A stretch of DNA of 64,000 bases from Haemonchus contortus. Lineage: Eukaryota; Nematoda; Chromadorea; Rhabditida; Trichostrongylidae. The DNA is taken from NCBI GenBank assembly GCA_000469685.2, contig LS997563.1:44690651-44754650 (forward strand), read 5' to 3'. The translations under genes and the position numbers were made by a program. The notes under the pieces are model-generated. The model had not been told where the DNA came from. It worked only from the letters and a program-made list of their open reading frames with translations, and searched no databases. Below, piece by piece: positions 52,801 to 64,000 of the stretch (position 1 is its first letter; the number at the start of each line of letters is the position of its first letter).

Positions 52801-54770
52801 GCTTCCCTGATTGCGACAAAGGTTCTATGAATAGAACGTTGCCTAGGAAAGCGCCTAGGTTCCAGATTCCCTCCTGGTTACCCTTATCGTACCTTCTCGT
52901 CTGAAACCCTTTCTTCTTGTGAGTGCCTTAATCTACCACCATCTTCCAGAACATTCGAAATTTATGGTGTAAGCGATTGGTACAGGTTTCTCTTCCCATG
53001 TGGGGCTTTCTCGTGGAAGACTTGTTTGTCTCATTCCCCTGTGTTTCTTTCCCTTCTTGTTTTTCTAAGACCCTTGATGACAATCTTAATTCAAGGGCTT
53101 GCCATTCATAACACTTTTCTCCTAAACATGTTTGTCACTTACCTCTTCGTTGCAGAGAAATGGACCTTCTGACGTTTAGTTACTAGTTACCACTACTTTG
53201 CTACATAGTTTAGGGTCCTTTTGGGGTGTCCCCTTCTCTGGAACTCTTCAGGAACCCCCTTCACCTTTGCAAACGTTTCTTTGTGGATTGTTCCGGCGTA
53301 GACTTTCCCTCTCAGTTGATCCCTTTTGACGCCCCCGCCGACGACACTCCTTCTTTCCGTCCTGTGACTGTGAAAATGTATACATCTGCGTGCGTATGAT
53401 CTTTTTCGCCGATTCGTCGAATTGGCTCGATTTGACCGATTTTCTCCATACACTTCGTCACGCGCTTGCCATCACTATGATGAGCCTGTTCTTGACGACG
53501 TTGACTGATGAAAGATGAGTTTTTTCAGCAGCCTCTTCAACATAAACCGCTTCTCATATCATTGATTTCTTTCGGATGTCATGAGACTTCTTCATTCGCT
53601 GTTGTTCCAACTGCAAATTATTTCTGTTGCTCTCCTGTTTTCTGAGTTAGCCTTTCCTTCACTTACTGGTAACTCCTTTGTTCACCAGTTCTCTATGCTA
53701 TCCAGGCTGGGAAGGAATTCTGGCGGTGAGAGCGAACTGATTGTGAGAGTTAGGTTCATTACGGTATCCCTTTTCAACTAGACCCATGCAGATGACTCTT
53801 ATTCAGGACTGGAGAGCTGTTCCGAAGAAAACTTCACCTGTACATGGGCATAGTAAGCCAACAGATGTAGAAACAAGCACTTCATTCCCTAGATCGATCT
53901 GTATCGTTTATCAGATACTGAAAAAAAGAATTTTTTGCCCCGATTCTAATGCTCTGGTATTTGCCCCTTGGACCATATTTGTGATAGCGACGCCTTCTAG
54001 CAGTACAACGCCTTCAGATAGGTACGGTGGCCTATGAATCAGAGAAGAATGAACCGCATTAATTCCGAATTGCTGAAAAAAAGATTATAAATTCTGTTCT
54101 GATCATTCAGCTGAACATTCGAGCAATGTAGTTAACATCTCGCCATCTAGGTTTTCTTTCTGAAGGCCTTCTATTTGTATTTTAACGGTTAAAAATCTGC
54201 TCTTCTCCGAGTTCTAGATCAGATCACGGCTCTTTTCGTGAAGCTACGAGTGCCAGCTAGTTAGCTCTGAAGTCGATGATGTAGCCTTCAGGGTCGTTGA
54301 GCGGCAGTACCAGTCTATCAATTTTTCTAAACGTTCAGAACTGGGCAAGTACTGTAGGCATGTGAAGTCACAGTATTCTTGCGTTTCGATATGATCAGTT
54401 CCGTGTCAGCTGAGAATTTGTGCACTGCCTGGGCTGATTGGTGCTATCTTTATCTGTAAGAACAACAGTCCGGAATTTCCATCACATCCCTCTGCAATTC
54501 ATGGAAAACAAAAACATCGGTCATGTTCCGATTGCAATTTCAAAAGTAGTAGTTAGGTGCATGGCGGATCCTGGTTCACCACAACATTAGTTTTGCCCTC
54601 TACGTCATACCCACTCATAATTCGTACTACATAATAGCGTGACCTACCGATTAAAATGATTAGGTTTGAAAGAGATGATTGAATGCTCAATTAACTTGAA
54701 ACTTAATTAAATAATTGAAATGATTAGAGATTAAGGTGTTTGTGCTTTATTTATTTCTTTGTGCAGTCTA
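49900..54770. other. No gene recognised
   Basis: About 4.9 kb of short ORFs. One plus frame at 53,581 starts with a signal-peptide-like MRLLHSLLFQLQIISVALLF, but no chain of exons follows. A TATGTATATAACGCGC segment followed by CTGTCTGTCTGTC near 50,670 resembles the segment near 11,090. Confidence 0.35.
54746..54755 (-). terminator. Polyadenylation signal (AATAAATAAA)
   Basis: Doubled AATAAA on the minus strand just after the stop of the terminal exon ending at 54,771. Confidence 0.45.
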
Positions 54771-55031
54771 TTACAAGTCTATTACACCAGTATTTGTGCT
54801 GTACATCTCTAGGCGCAAATCCAAGCCGAACCGCTCAGAGAATGAGAAGTAAGAAGGGACACCAGAGGTTCCTGTGGGGTAATCGAAAGTGAGGATTTCG
54901 GGCGCCTTGATCTTTGAAAAACCATCCAATTTCTTCCATTTCTTTTTTTTCTGTCGCCCAAGAAGTTTTAGCTGGGTTAGCCCAATCTGAGGAAGGCCCC
55001 TTGCTTGACAAAGTCCCTGTTCTAGGAACAT
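54771..55031 (-). CDS. Probable terminal exon of an unidentified gene
   Basis: The minus frame ends in APEILTFDYPTGTSGVPSYF, SFSERFGLDLRLEMYST and NTGVIDL-stop, which is clearly protein-like. AATAAATAAA (54755-54746) follows 16 bases after the stop as a polyadenylation signal. A T-rich acceptor GGTTTTTCAAAG lies before the best part at about 54,916, so the true exon may be 54771-54915, with the lysine-rich upstream part intronic. Upstream exons were not identified with confidence. Confidence 0.4.
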   Translation of the reverse strand: MFLEQGLCQARGLPQIGLTQLKLLGRQKKKKWKKLDGFSKIKAPEILTFDYPTGTSGVPSYFSFSERFGLDLRLEMYSTNTGVIDL

Positions 55032-55388
55032 GGCACTTTATGTCTCAAATGACTGCTGATTAGCTCTCTAGTATTTGGCGAACTAGGATCAATTCCCAGA
55101 CAGTTGCCTCGAGTGACATGCTGAGTCAGTGATCCGGTAACAAAGCGGAGATGATTTTATGTGACCGCTCACGTATGCATCGGGCGCCTGGCCGTCCGCC
55201 GCCACCATCCGTTGAACATGGTCTCATCCAAGTGACAACACCGATAAGATCGCGGCTTCTCAGTCCAGGAATTATCAGAAGTTGAAATCCTCGACAGAGA
55301 ACCAATCCATAAAGATGGGTCATCACTGAAAATAGTCCAAAATTCGGAAGGGTTGTTCAGAAACGGGTAACTAGACTTTACTTTTCTT

Positions 55389-55677
55389 TATTTGCGCTCG
55401 GAATGGAATGGTTGTTTGTTGGCGTCCTGATATTCAGCGGATGCGCCCGTGCATTCACTTCTACTCGAAATCGCGGTGTTTGTTTGAAGGCGTATACGAG
55501 TTATACAAGAACTTACTGTGGCCAGCCGGTAAATAGTGCTTCCAACCGCCCTGACAAACCTGATACCAATTAACCGACCTCGACCGGATGGAAGGCTCAG
55601 CTGGCGTTATCGGCTGTCGGTTCAGGATTCAATCCCAGACCAGGCATGAAAAAGGGCACTACATGTCACTTCACCGC
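55389..55677 (-). mobile_element. tRNA-derived SINE (copy F)
   Basis: The minus strand starts GGCGGTGAAGTGACATGTAG and has GGGATTGAATCCTGAACC (B-box-like). The body contains CTTCCATCCGGTCGAGGTCG, GGTTAATTGGTATCAGG and CTGGCCACAGTAAGTTC, and the end contains GAAGTGAATGCACGGGCGC. Diverged but nearly full length. Confidence 0.65.
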
Positions 55678-55679
55678 CT

Positions 55680-58600
55680 TTTTCCTGTACCTGTGACTAG
55701 TTAGTTAGAGTAATAGTTAGTTAGAGTTATACCGGTATTTCGCCTTTCTTGATTCATTCGTATAGAAGTCATATGTATTCCTTTCTTTTTCATTCTTTCC
55801 TCAACCCCTTTGGCTGCACCTCCCTTCAAACTCCCAGCGTTAGGTGTTCTCGTTCTGTTCAATCTGGAAATCTGTGAATGACTTAGTTGAAGAGTTGTTT
55901 TCCTTCCTTCTAGTAGCGTCTTGTACTTTTCTAGTACGGGTTTCACCTACTCTAATTGCTTACCATTACTCACTCTTTTTTATTAGCAAACCAAACGGCA
56001 TCATCACACACCTACAACACGTTCTACTTCTTCTATGTAGCTTGAAATATTAGCTTCGGCACGTCATGACTTCGATAAATTAATCAGAAAAATGAATTTG
56101 ATTCAAAGAGATATCTGACAAAAGCAAAAAATCGTATTCCAGTTTACTGCAGTTATTTTGTGACTAGCACGTCACATAGCGGTGTTACATCGATTTAAGA
56201 AATTTCCCTGAAAGGCATAAACCTGGTTGCAACACGTCCCGAGCGTTCCAACACGCTCTCGGCATAAAAATGTTTTGCCACGCCCTAGTGTAGAACGCGA
56301 CGTCACCATCTAATCTGTTCACATAATAGCAGCACTTGCAAATAACTTGTTTCTGAATGAGGGAGAGACACTTGGTTTCCCATTCCGGACTTTTTGGGTG
56401 TAAGACCCAAGGCCTCGCTAATTTACCCATGGCCTCTGTCGCTGATTTTCTAGCTATGTACCGTGTAGGTAAAGATGGACTTCCGCAGAAGCCTGACTGC
56501 CAAACGATTGGTTTCGATGCGATCCTCCTTCAAAACAATCTAGCTCTCGTTCAACTCTTTGAAGCTGCCTGGTACTCACCAAACCCGTTTCAGAGAACAG
56601 AATATACATATTCAATTGGCTCCCTGAATCCTGCTCTGAGTACGCGCCAAATATTTTTCTTTCCCCAGTGGAAGAAGAATGCATGGCGTGCCCAGGAATG
56701 AGTTCATAATTCCTTCATTACTAGCCTGGAGTGCTAAGTAGCTAGGATGTGTTTCAACTACTGTAGTGCCCCAATCTGTTTCAATAAACACCCTATTTAT
56801 GTAACCAGAATCGAAGGAGAACGATGACGCTGGGCGTCCTGTTGTGGGAAACTCGTTCCTCACACCAACCACTCCAGTCGGTGCCCCGGTCCCCGACACT
56901 GTCGTTTCGACGATAAGCTTGCTTGACGTCTAATTTCGGCTTCATCTTTTCTGTTTCTGTCTTTAAACTAGTGTCTGGCTTAGATTTAATGTATTACAAT
57001 TACAAAGTCTGATTGCATCAAGATTCTTTTCCTTTAATCTTTTCTTCTGCTGCTCAACTCTTACAGACAGAAATCGATTTCGAATGAAGTTCTGCTTGAT
57101 TGAACTTTCTTTATAAAAAAAAACTTCACACTGTGGGCTGACTCTTTGCTCCCTTCTACAAGCGGTTCACGGTGTTTCTCACAGCTATGGATGTCAAAAT
57201 TCTCTCAGTAAATAGTTGAAATTGAGAAGAACTGTGTTATCGAGTGTTACCACTGGCTACTAAGGGATACCAGATAGGTAGCTGAGATGAATCATACTTT
57301 CCCCTACAGGATTGGGAAATGTGCAAGCCATAAGAGACCAGAATCTCAAGTTTTCAGAGTGAATTTCGGTCTGAAGACGTATGCATGGCGCGATGTTGAG
57401 TAGTTCGATCGATATTCGAGTATATCTTCTCTCCCACTGGCTCCCACTGACTCAAGCAACTTACTTCTGAGGCCATCTCGCAAAGACTTGTAACTGAGAA
57501 ATCCTGCTTTCCCTGACTAAGCGGCATAAAAGCAACAGTAAGAAGCACCTCTTGACGCCAATACGATGCGATGGTGACATTTCTTGCTTAACCAAGCCTT
57601 CCAAGAACGGACGGCATCATGGAAGACGAGGTGGAAAGACATCGAACTGGTTCGGAAAGGTAAAGCGGAACGACCTGGTCTCTGACTGGGAACCTTTAAC
57701 TTTTTTGTGTACCCACTGACCTTGTAACAATCACTCTGGGTAGAGGCTGGTTGCCCAACTGCTTGTTTTTTTTGCAAATAAATAAATGCATAATGTTGGA
57801 ATACTAGTTGTAGGGAATGGGAGAAAAAATCCTCCAACGGATCCATTCCTGGGAGTTCAAAATGCACTGCGGTTGATAGTCATTTCATAAAGGACCGCAT
57901 TTTGATTTTTGACGTCCAAGTAGTTACTTGATTCTATTCGAAAAACGAGCAGCACCCCCCTTAAAAGCCTGGAACTGCCGGTCCTGTTTGTTAATTTTGA
58001 ATATTTTTTCAGCCTTTTAATGCAACATGAGAGGTACCTCGAAGTATTTTTACATCCAAGGGGCTTCCATATCAAGCAACTAACTAGGGTTTGAAGAGTA
58101 AAAAAATATAAAATAATGGAAAAAATATGGGAGGGAGGGAGGGGGGGGGGGAGGTTGTAGCCGTGATGAAGAGATGGTCTCCATAAATACAATAGTAAGG
58201 CTTTGAGCTGCCCTTGCCTATTTAAGGAATAGGGTGAACTGAATGCGAGAATTTCTCCATCCAGGTAAGAGAAAAAGACCCATATTCTCATATTTTCTCT
58301 CCGCTCTGGATAGAAAAAATCCCACATCCTCATATTCGCAGGGTTTGATTGAGTTTTTGGAAGTTCAAACAGATCTATACCACTTTATTCCCGTCAGCAT
58401 TTCTACAGGCTTCCACACCACAGTCTATCACAGGCGGAATCTGCGTCAGAAGCATTTTAATGGCGGTTGCAAAAATCTGGTTTCGCTACGCTCTTCATTT
58501 CATCAAGGGTTTCATCAAGGGTTAAATCTCCGATGACACCTCGATTTAGCAAATTAGCCGGACTTCGGACACGATTAGCAAGTTGATTGCTGACGTCATC

Positions 58601-58790
58601 TCGTCTATCTCCAATCCATGCACGGTTGAAAGTTTAAATCCGTTAACTCCGAACTTGAAAAACTTCTCCTGACACCTCATCTGTCATAGTCATAGCCGCT
58701 AGTAGAAAAACTGTTGCTACGTCAAGCAGCTCCTCCGATCTCGAAGATTCTATCCCTTTCCCATTGGTGGAAGCCACTACTACTGTGGTA
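55680..58790. other. Gene status uncertain; no family recognised
   Basis: Overlapping ORFs occur on both strands at 56.2-56.9 kb. On the minus strand SFSFDSGYINRVFIETDW is one, and another ends at a strong GTGAGT donor near 56,582. On the plus strand there is a 114-codon ORF from 56,357. They could not be joined into one gene. A GGGA/G tract lies at 58,130-58,155 and a 12-bp tandem duplication (TTTCATCAAGGG) near 58,500. Confidence 0.3.
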
Positions 58791-58796
58791 TCTTCC

Positions 58797-59106
58797 AAGA
58801 AAAAAGATAAAGCCTTCGGCTTTAATCGATCCCATTCTTAGGATGCGCCTCGCATTCGATTTCCATTCAGAATCAGCGAGACAAGGAGCAGTGACGTAAT
58901 GAATGCATGTGTGGCCTATGCGATGATTACGATTTACCGATGTACAATTTAGTGCTCTTATCCTCCTAGAAGAGTTTGTTACTGATCCACCTCGACCGAC
59001 CCTAGAGGGATAGAAGGCTTGGTTGATCTGGACGAGTACCTACTCGGGATTCGATCACCGAATCATCCATGTGATAGCGCGTCACTTGGCACCACATCAC
59101 CTCCCT
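58797..59106 (-). mobile_element. tRNA-derived SINE (copy G)
   Basis: The minus strand begins GGGAGGTGATGTGGTGCCAA (A-box-like) and has GGTGATCGAATCCCGAGT (B-box-like). The body has GGAGGATAAGAGCACTAAA, TTGTACATCGGTAAATCG, GGCCACACATGCATTCATTA and GAATGGAAATCGAATGCGAG, and ends GGCTTTATCTTTTTTC. Confidence 0.75.
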
Positions 59107-59429
59107 TAACCAAATGCCAGAACATTCACCTACTAGTTCGTAGTGTTAGGGACTTACTAGTGTAAATCCTACAGCAGTATAGCAATTCGTAGGGCAGGCG
59201 AACTCCGAAGGTTGAGGTCGCACCTACTTTAACTTGTCACAGATTGCGAGACATGCGCAGCTGATAATCGTACTTCGTTTTAGATGATAGACTAGTCAGG
59301 TGGTGAGAACCAGAAAACATTAATGATGATTTGAGATCTTCCCTCAGATATCATAAACTACAGGTAACTCGGAGCTACCTCCGGAAAAGATGAAGGTGGG
59401 ATTGTGCCTTATAAGGTGCCGACACAGGT

Positions 59430-59635
59430 ATGATCCAAGGATCAACCTCAAACTAACTTTCGCGCACAACCGGTTCTTCCACTTCTCTAGGGGCTAATTA
59501 GTTGGTAATAGGTTGGCCTGGGAGGATAATAGAAAACCACTGACTCATGTGGCTGTCGTCCCTGCGCTGTAGATTGAAAAAGCCGTAGAAATCTCCAGGA
59601 CTGTGCATGGAAGTCGAATGTGCACACTCAGGTAA
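59430..59635 (+). mobile_element. SINE, diverged copy H
   Basis: The order GGATCAACCTC..., GGGGCTAATTAGTTGGTAAT, GGGAGGATAATAGAAAACCAC and TGCATGGAAGTCGAATGTGC follows the family body. The tRNA head is poorly preserved. Confidence 0.5.
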
Positions 59636-59821
59636 AATGGGTCAACGCTAGAAGTTGGCTATTCTCCATTTCATTAGATAAAAAACATCTGAATTGTATG
59701 GTTACCAGTATTTCCAACCTTTTCAATATCTGAGAAAACTTGGTTTCTTCACTGTGAATTTTATTCCCTTTTTCAAAGTTTATAGTCTTTAGGTTTTTTC
59801 CGTGTTCAGCTGAGTGAGGGT

Positions 59822-60085
59822 ATGAAACTGAAACAGAGCTCGGAATCCTTCTTTGACACAACAGAAATTAAAAGCTTCCCTCTTTCTTTGATAGTTGTAG
59901 TAAGTATAATTCTTCACTCCTTTTTTGGAACAAATGGCAGTTTCCTGTACGCGAAATTTGACACAGGACTAACAGGGCAGTGCAAATGGTATTCAGTTAA
60001 AGTCGGTGCTTACGCCTCCGATTGGAAGTGTCGAACTTATGCTCTCTATCTTTGCAATAAATACCCATCAAAAATCAACTGTTAG
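59822..60085 (+). CDS. Candidate small secreted or membrane protein, 87 residues
   Basis: The ATG-started frame has a hydrophobic segment at about residues 20-35 (FPLSLIVVVSIILHSFF). A cysteine-containing tail follows: LTGQCKWYSVKVGAYASDW, KCRTYALYLCNK, ending SKINC, with four cysteines. This suits a signal peptide or anchor plus a small disulfide-bonded domain, but no family is recognised. An internal start nearer the hydrophobic part is possible. The stop codon falls in the left arm of a perfect hairpin (60079-60110). Confidence 0.35.
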   Translation: MKLKQSSESFFDTTEIKSFPLSLIVVVSIILHSFFGTNGSFLYAKFDTGLTGQCKWYSVKVGAYASDWKCRTYALYLCNKYPSKINC

Positions 60086-60110
60086 ACAACCAAAGATGAT
60101 TGTCTAACAG
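60079..60110. repeat. Perfect 11-bp stem hairpin at a stop codon
   Basis: CTGTTAGACAA (60079-60089) and TTGTCTAACAG (60100-60110) are exact reverse complements around a 10-base loop. The TAG of the 87-codon ORF lies in the left arm. Confidence 0.8.
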
Positions 60111-60611
60111 TGGAGTAGTGTTATGAGTGATGATAGCACCAGTATCAGATATTTTTTACCAACGGACCCTTCTCTTTACGTAGATATCATTTGTTGAGAA
60201 TTCTAGATTACAGGCGGTCGAATAAGTTTTGTCGCAAATGACATCGAGCAAAGAGGATCCTTCATTGAATCATAAACCTTGCTGGGTAGCGGTCGTAATC
60301 TATTGGTATGAACTGAACAAAGTTCTAAATTGCTTATCGTATTGCCCTAACGGGTCCGTATCGCTGCAATTACCACTCACTTTTGTCACCCTGCTCTAAC
60401 ATCTCGTCTTATTGAATGAAACACACTGTACGATCAAAGCTACATCGTAGATACCGAAGATGTTAGGATTTCGATCGGTAGGTGGCACTCTCAGGTCCTT
60501 TATCTTTTCTTATCAGTTATCATCAGTTCCTGTCACCGAGTACCTACGATCCCGTCATATCCTGCATCACCTATTAGAATGCTGAGGTTCCACTGGTAAT
60601 ACGAAAACTGT

Positions 60612-61010
60612 GATCCTATCAAGTTTGAACGCTCTAGGTCACGTAAAGATGAGTTATGAATTTGCTGCTCAAAATTACTATCGCGGCTCCCTGTGCATGG
60701 AGGTCCGGTCCCGCCACCCACCAGAAGTGTTCCCATGCCGCCCCCTATACTCCCACCAATTTTGAACGCTTTGGGTCCACTGGAGCAGGAGTTATGAATT
60801 TGCGACCTAAAATTTCTATCGCGCACAACCTGCTCCCTGTGGGTGGAGTCTGCTTCTACCACCTGTCATAAGTGTTCCCATGCTCCGCACTCCCTGTTAA
60901 CGGAGTCCGGTCCTGCCACTTACCATGGGTGTTCCCATCCTGCCCCCCCCCTTACTCCTACCAAATTTGAACGCTCTAGGTCCACGGAGACAGGATTTAT
61001 GAATTTCCGG
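60612..61010. repeat. Diverged tandem repeat array
   Basis: Units recur around 60,617, 60,757 and 60,962. Each has TTTGAACGCT(C/T)(T/G)(A/G)GGTC, then an (A/G)AGTTATGAATTTG-like segment, and the spacer has GGTCC(G/C)... and AGTGTTCCCATGC / GGTGTTCCCATCC. Unit length is about 140-205 bases. Long frames across it are a consequence of the repeat. Confidence 0.7.
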
Positions 61011-61083
61011 TCAGACACACTCACCGACACACACACAAACAAACACACACACACAAACACACCGACACACCAACGGACACACT
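61011..61083 (+). repeat. ACAC-rich simple repeat
   Basis: Runs of CACA interrupted by CGAC, AAAC and CAACGG directly follow the diverged tandem array and probably form part of the same repeat. Confidence 0.85.
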
Positions 61084-61584
61084 TAGCGAATCATATAAAG
61101 TAGGATTATTCCATCTCTTGTAAAATGCCGGTTACCGAGCTTTTTGTTTTTAACCACTTTCTATGAGCAGCATTTCATATTCAGTCAAGTCGATAGTGGT
61201 GTCGTTTGAGAGTGTTGTGGTACTCTTTGTAGGAACAGGCTTCTTGTGTCCTTTTATACTTCCTAGTAAGCCAGTCAGTTGGCTGGTTCGTATCAGATTT
61301 AATTGAGAAGGTGAAATTCAAAAAAGTGACTTAGACGAGAGTTATACCAGGTGGTCTGTGTGGAAATCTGGTACCCATTCAACTACTTTATCGATTCTGA
61401 ATGGGAGCCAACTTGCAACAGGTTTGCAAAGAATGATCCGCTCTCGTCTCTTAATCGCTTACTCTCAACAGGTTTTTCAACCCTAAACTTCATTTTTTTG
61501 CCGTTCGCTCAATTTCCAACAAAGTCTCGTTTTTCCCTCATGTATTATTATTATTGTACTTTTTCGTGGTGCAGTTGAAAATGG

Positions 61585-61822
61585 AAGGAAGTGGTAGTAC
61601 CAACAGGTTCACTGCAATACCCATGATCCGGGACTGAATTACAATTGGATACTGACTGGCTCGGGGGTCGAACGACGGAATCAGACTGTTCAGGAGGACA
61701 AAACTTTGATCTATGATGATTAGAAACCGCAACCCTTTGTGCAGACCACATACGCATTCAACGCCATTACGACTCCAAATGGAAGTCGAATGCTGGGCGC
61801 ATACCACAGAGATGATCAAAGT
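61585..61822 (+). mobile_element. SINE, diverged copy I
   Basis: GAAGTGGTAGTACCAACAGG and CATGATCCGGGACTG stand for the tRNA part. GTTCAGGAGGACAAAACTTT, CAGACCACATACGCATTCAA and AAATGGAAGTCGAATGCTGG match the body; GCGCATACCACAGAGATGAT is near the 3' end. Confidence 0.6.
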
Positions 61823-61909
61823 CAGGACTGTGCTTTTCATTTGCTTTTTTGCTCTATACAACTGTGAAGTGGGAAAAATCATTTTTCGCGGTTGCTTTGG
61901 AACCTTTCG

Positions 61910-64000
61910 TCAAAAATAAGCTGAATAAATGATTTGTACTCCGCCTGATCCATTTCTTTTCGGCTTCATTCAGGTTCACCACTCTCAAATGTAGGGCGAA
62001 TTACATCGTCCTAAATGGTGGTTTTGTAGGATGAAAAAAGCTGTCATGTTGGTGTCGTTCCAAGTGGTGTCTGGAAACTGTAACACCTTCGTACATCCTG
62101 GTTTTTCGCCTGTCTCCCAGTCAAAATACCTGTTTTGATGACGTTTTCAGCTAGCGCTGACAACACTAAAACTTATCGCTCAAAGTTTCTGAACGAATCA
62201 CAAGTTTTCGGATACGATTTGTCATTTTATATAGCAATAGAATCGGCCGGCTATCCGCATCCATCTCCTGACAGCTGCTGTTAGCGCCCAAGCGCGGTCC
62301 GGTTTTGTAGAGTCGTAAGAATACGCACTCGGGTTTTTTTTTTCAATTTTCTGCATGATCATTGATGACGAATCCTCGAAGTTCTCGGTTATATCGGTTC
62401 GGTTCGATGATTCATTAAACTGCTCGACTGCTGTTATTCTTCAAAATATCGTATATTCGAGGTGGAATGGTAGCAAATGGCATCCCTACATCCCCACAAC
62501 ACCCAGTTTCGCTGATCATACCCTGAATCGAGACCCAAATGGCTAACCAATTCGTAGTTTTTTCTTGGTCATACATTAGTACCCAGGTAGAAAAGCACTG
62601 ACCCCTACACCTCCGAATTCCGAATCCTCTTCCAATCCCACTGTTTACGCCAGATCCGACCTCAGACGTACATACTATCCTAAACGGGGGTTGAATCCGG
62701 AAATGCCTCCCAAACAAGATTACCCGACCCGAAAAACTCCGCTCTTTAGTTTTTCATACCACAAACACCATCATGGACTGACTGCAGAGTCTCGCATTGC
62801 GCCTTTGCTACAGGCAAACCGGACCTAGCCCATTTGGCTCCCTCAAATCCGAGTAATCTAACACATGTTTCCTAATCGGCCTATATGCATAAGTATCTCA
62901 CGGATTGAGTTCCTGATTACGGTTGCAGTTTTGAGTGGTATTCGAGTGAATGACGTGTTTAGGAATTAAGGCTTGATCGAACTCTAGACTTCATTTTTCG
63001 CATTTCGCCAGGAATAAAAACCTGATTGATTTGTGAGCTTCAATGTTCGTTCTTCCGCCTTAAACTTGAAAATTCTCTGTGAAATTCTCTGCAATTTTTC
63101 GAGCCCCTTTCTCCTTTTATTGCATTTCTGAGCCTGCCTAGAGGATGATGGAGATTGATAAGCAGATTCACCTTGAACGACCCCATGCATGAAGCATTCG
63201 ATTTCTATCAAGAGTCGAAAGATTTCTATCAGGATTTCCGCATGCAAGTTAGGCTTATATGATAAGGTGACCAATAGGCTATCGAATCATATTTGTTCTT
63301 TTTTTCGCTCCTCTCACTGTACGAGCTAAACGACCTGTGAATGAAGGAGGAAAGCTTGAGAATGCTTCGGCGGCAGCGGAACTTACTGCTACCGGCCTGC
63401 TTGTGTAACTTCTCATACCAACCTTACAACGTCCATGGTAGAACCATTTTTGAAACAACCTTCAGGGTTTGGTGCCTAGGTAAAAAAAACAGAAATTAAT
63501 TATCTTCATTTGATTTGTGAATTAGTCATCGGTCACAGATTTTCTAGATGTTTTCAGATAGCCCCATCCGTTCGAAAAAGTTCTTTCTAAGACATTTCAT
63601 GAGTTGTGAATCATAAATTGCTAAAGGGGTATAAATGGCAATGCTTAAAATCATTCAGAAACCCTTAGGCTGGGCTACCTTCTCGTGAATTCAGCTTAGT
63701 GATTTTTGCTCAATGGTTTGGACATTTCTTTTGCGACTGTTCAAAGTTCGAGCTTTTTTTCTGCACCTGCCCTACTTTGCCTTGGGCAAACACGGATATG
63801 AGTATTTTAGGCACTTATGGTTAGACGTTTCATCCAATCCATTGATGCCTTGCTTTTTTCACTTTTCCACTCAATTTTTCGAACCCCTTCTAATCTTCTT
63901 TCTCGGCCATTTTCCGTAGATGGTGAGAGCGAAAGACATTTGGACCGTTTGTTGTTGAGAACGAGCAAAGGAGAAAAGGTTAACATCTTCTCTCTTCAAG
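61910..64000. other. No gene recognised
   Basis: A 100-codon minus ORF (62,415-62,717) overlaps what may be a further eroded SINE copy. A 96-codon minus ORF (62,984-63,274) is Lys/Arg-rich (KCNKRRKGLEKLQRISQR) with no family. Nothing else stands out. Confidence 0.3.

Noticed and set aside
60533..60862. 109-codon minus ORF with a glycine-rich stretch
   Set aside because: It lies entirely within the diverged tandem repeat array and is explained by the repeat.

Overview
The window reads as nematode nuclear DNA, most likely from a strongylid or hookworm-type parasite. The protein sequences of the two recognised genes are close to Caenorhabditis-type proteins. The genes have many small exons with T-rich acceptors ending in CAG, and likely spliced-leader trans-splice acceptors sit just upstream of start codons. 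Between and inside genes the DNA is crowded with short mobile elements, including Tc1 and mariner families. Species assignment is inference only.

Layout. From about 1.3 to 12.35 kb a plus-strand gene of at least seven, probably eight, small exons encodes a Tyr/Ser/Arg-rich protein that I cannot place in a family. One intron holds a complete but decayed Tc1-type transposon and another a short mariner-type element. A minus-strand tRNA-Leu(UAA) follows at 12.4 kb, then a two-exon plus-strand candidate for a 75-residue secreted peptide at 12.8-13.5 kb. A minus-strand ORF, a poly-G foldback element and a perfect 35-bp palindrome fill 14.5-15.6 kb.

The glyceraldehyde-3-phosphate dehydrogenase gene runs on the minus strand from 21,236 to 16,192 in seven coding exons (341 residues, apparently intact). 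It has two unusually long 5' introns, a likely trans-splice acceptor and an upstream TATA box. From 32,934 to 27,070, also on the minus strand, a 24-exon gene reconstructs to about 944 residues of SMG8, the regulator of the SMG1 kinase in nonsense-mediated mRNA decay.

The right half (about 33-64 kb) has no gene I can name. It contains at least ten dispersed copies of one element of about 300 bp whose 5' end carries tRNA-like A and B boxes and whose 3' end is TTTATCCTTTATC-like. One copy at 46,820-47,116 is flanked by a perfect 13-bp target-site duplication. I interpret the family as a tRNA-derived SINE. The same half holds a MITE-like inverted-repeat element, a diverged tandem array, and several isolated exon-like ORFs (43.0, 49.3, 54.8 and 59.8 kb) given with low confidence.

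The genes do not form an obvious pathway: GAPDH is glycolytic, SMG8 is RNA quality control, and the others are unassigned. The main new material is the unassigned spliced gene, the small secreted-protein candidate, the SINE family and the foldback elements.
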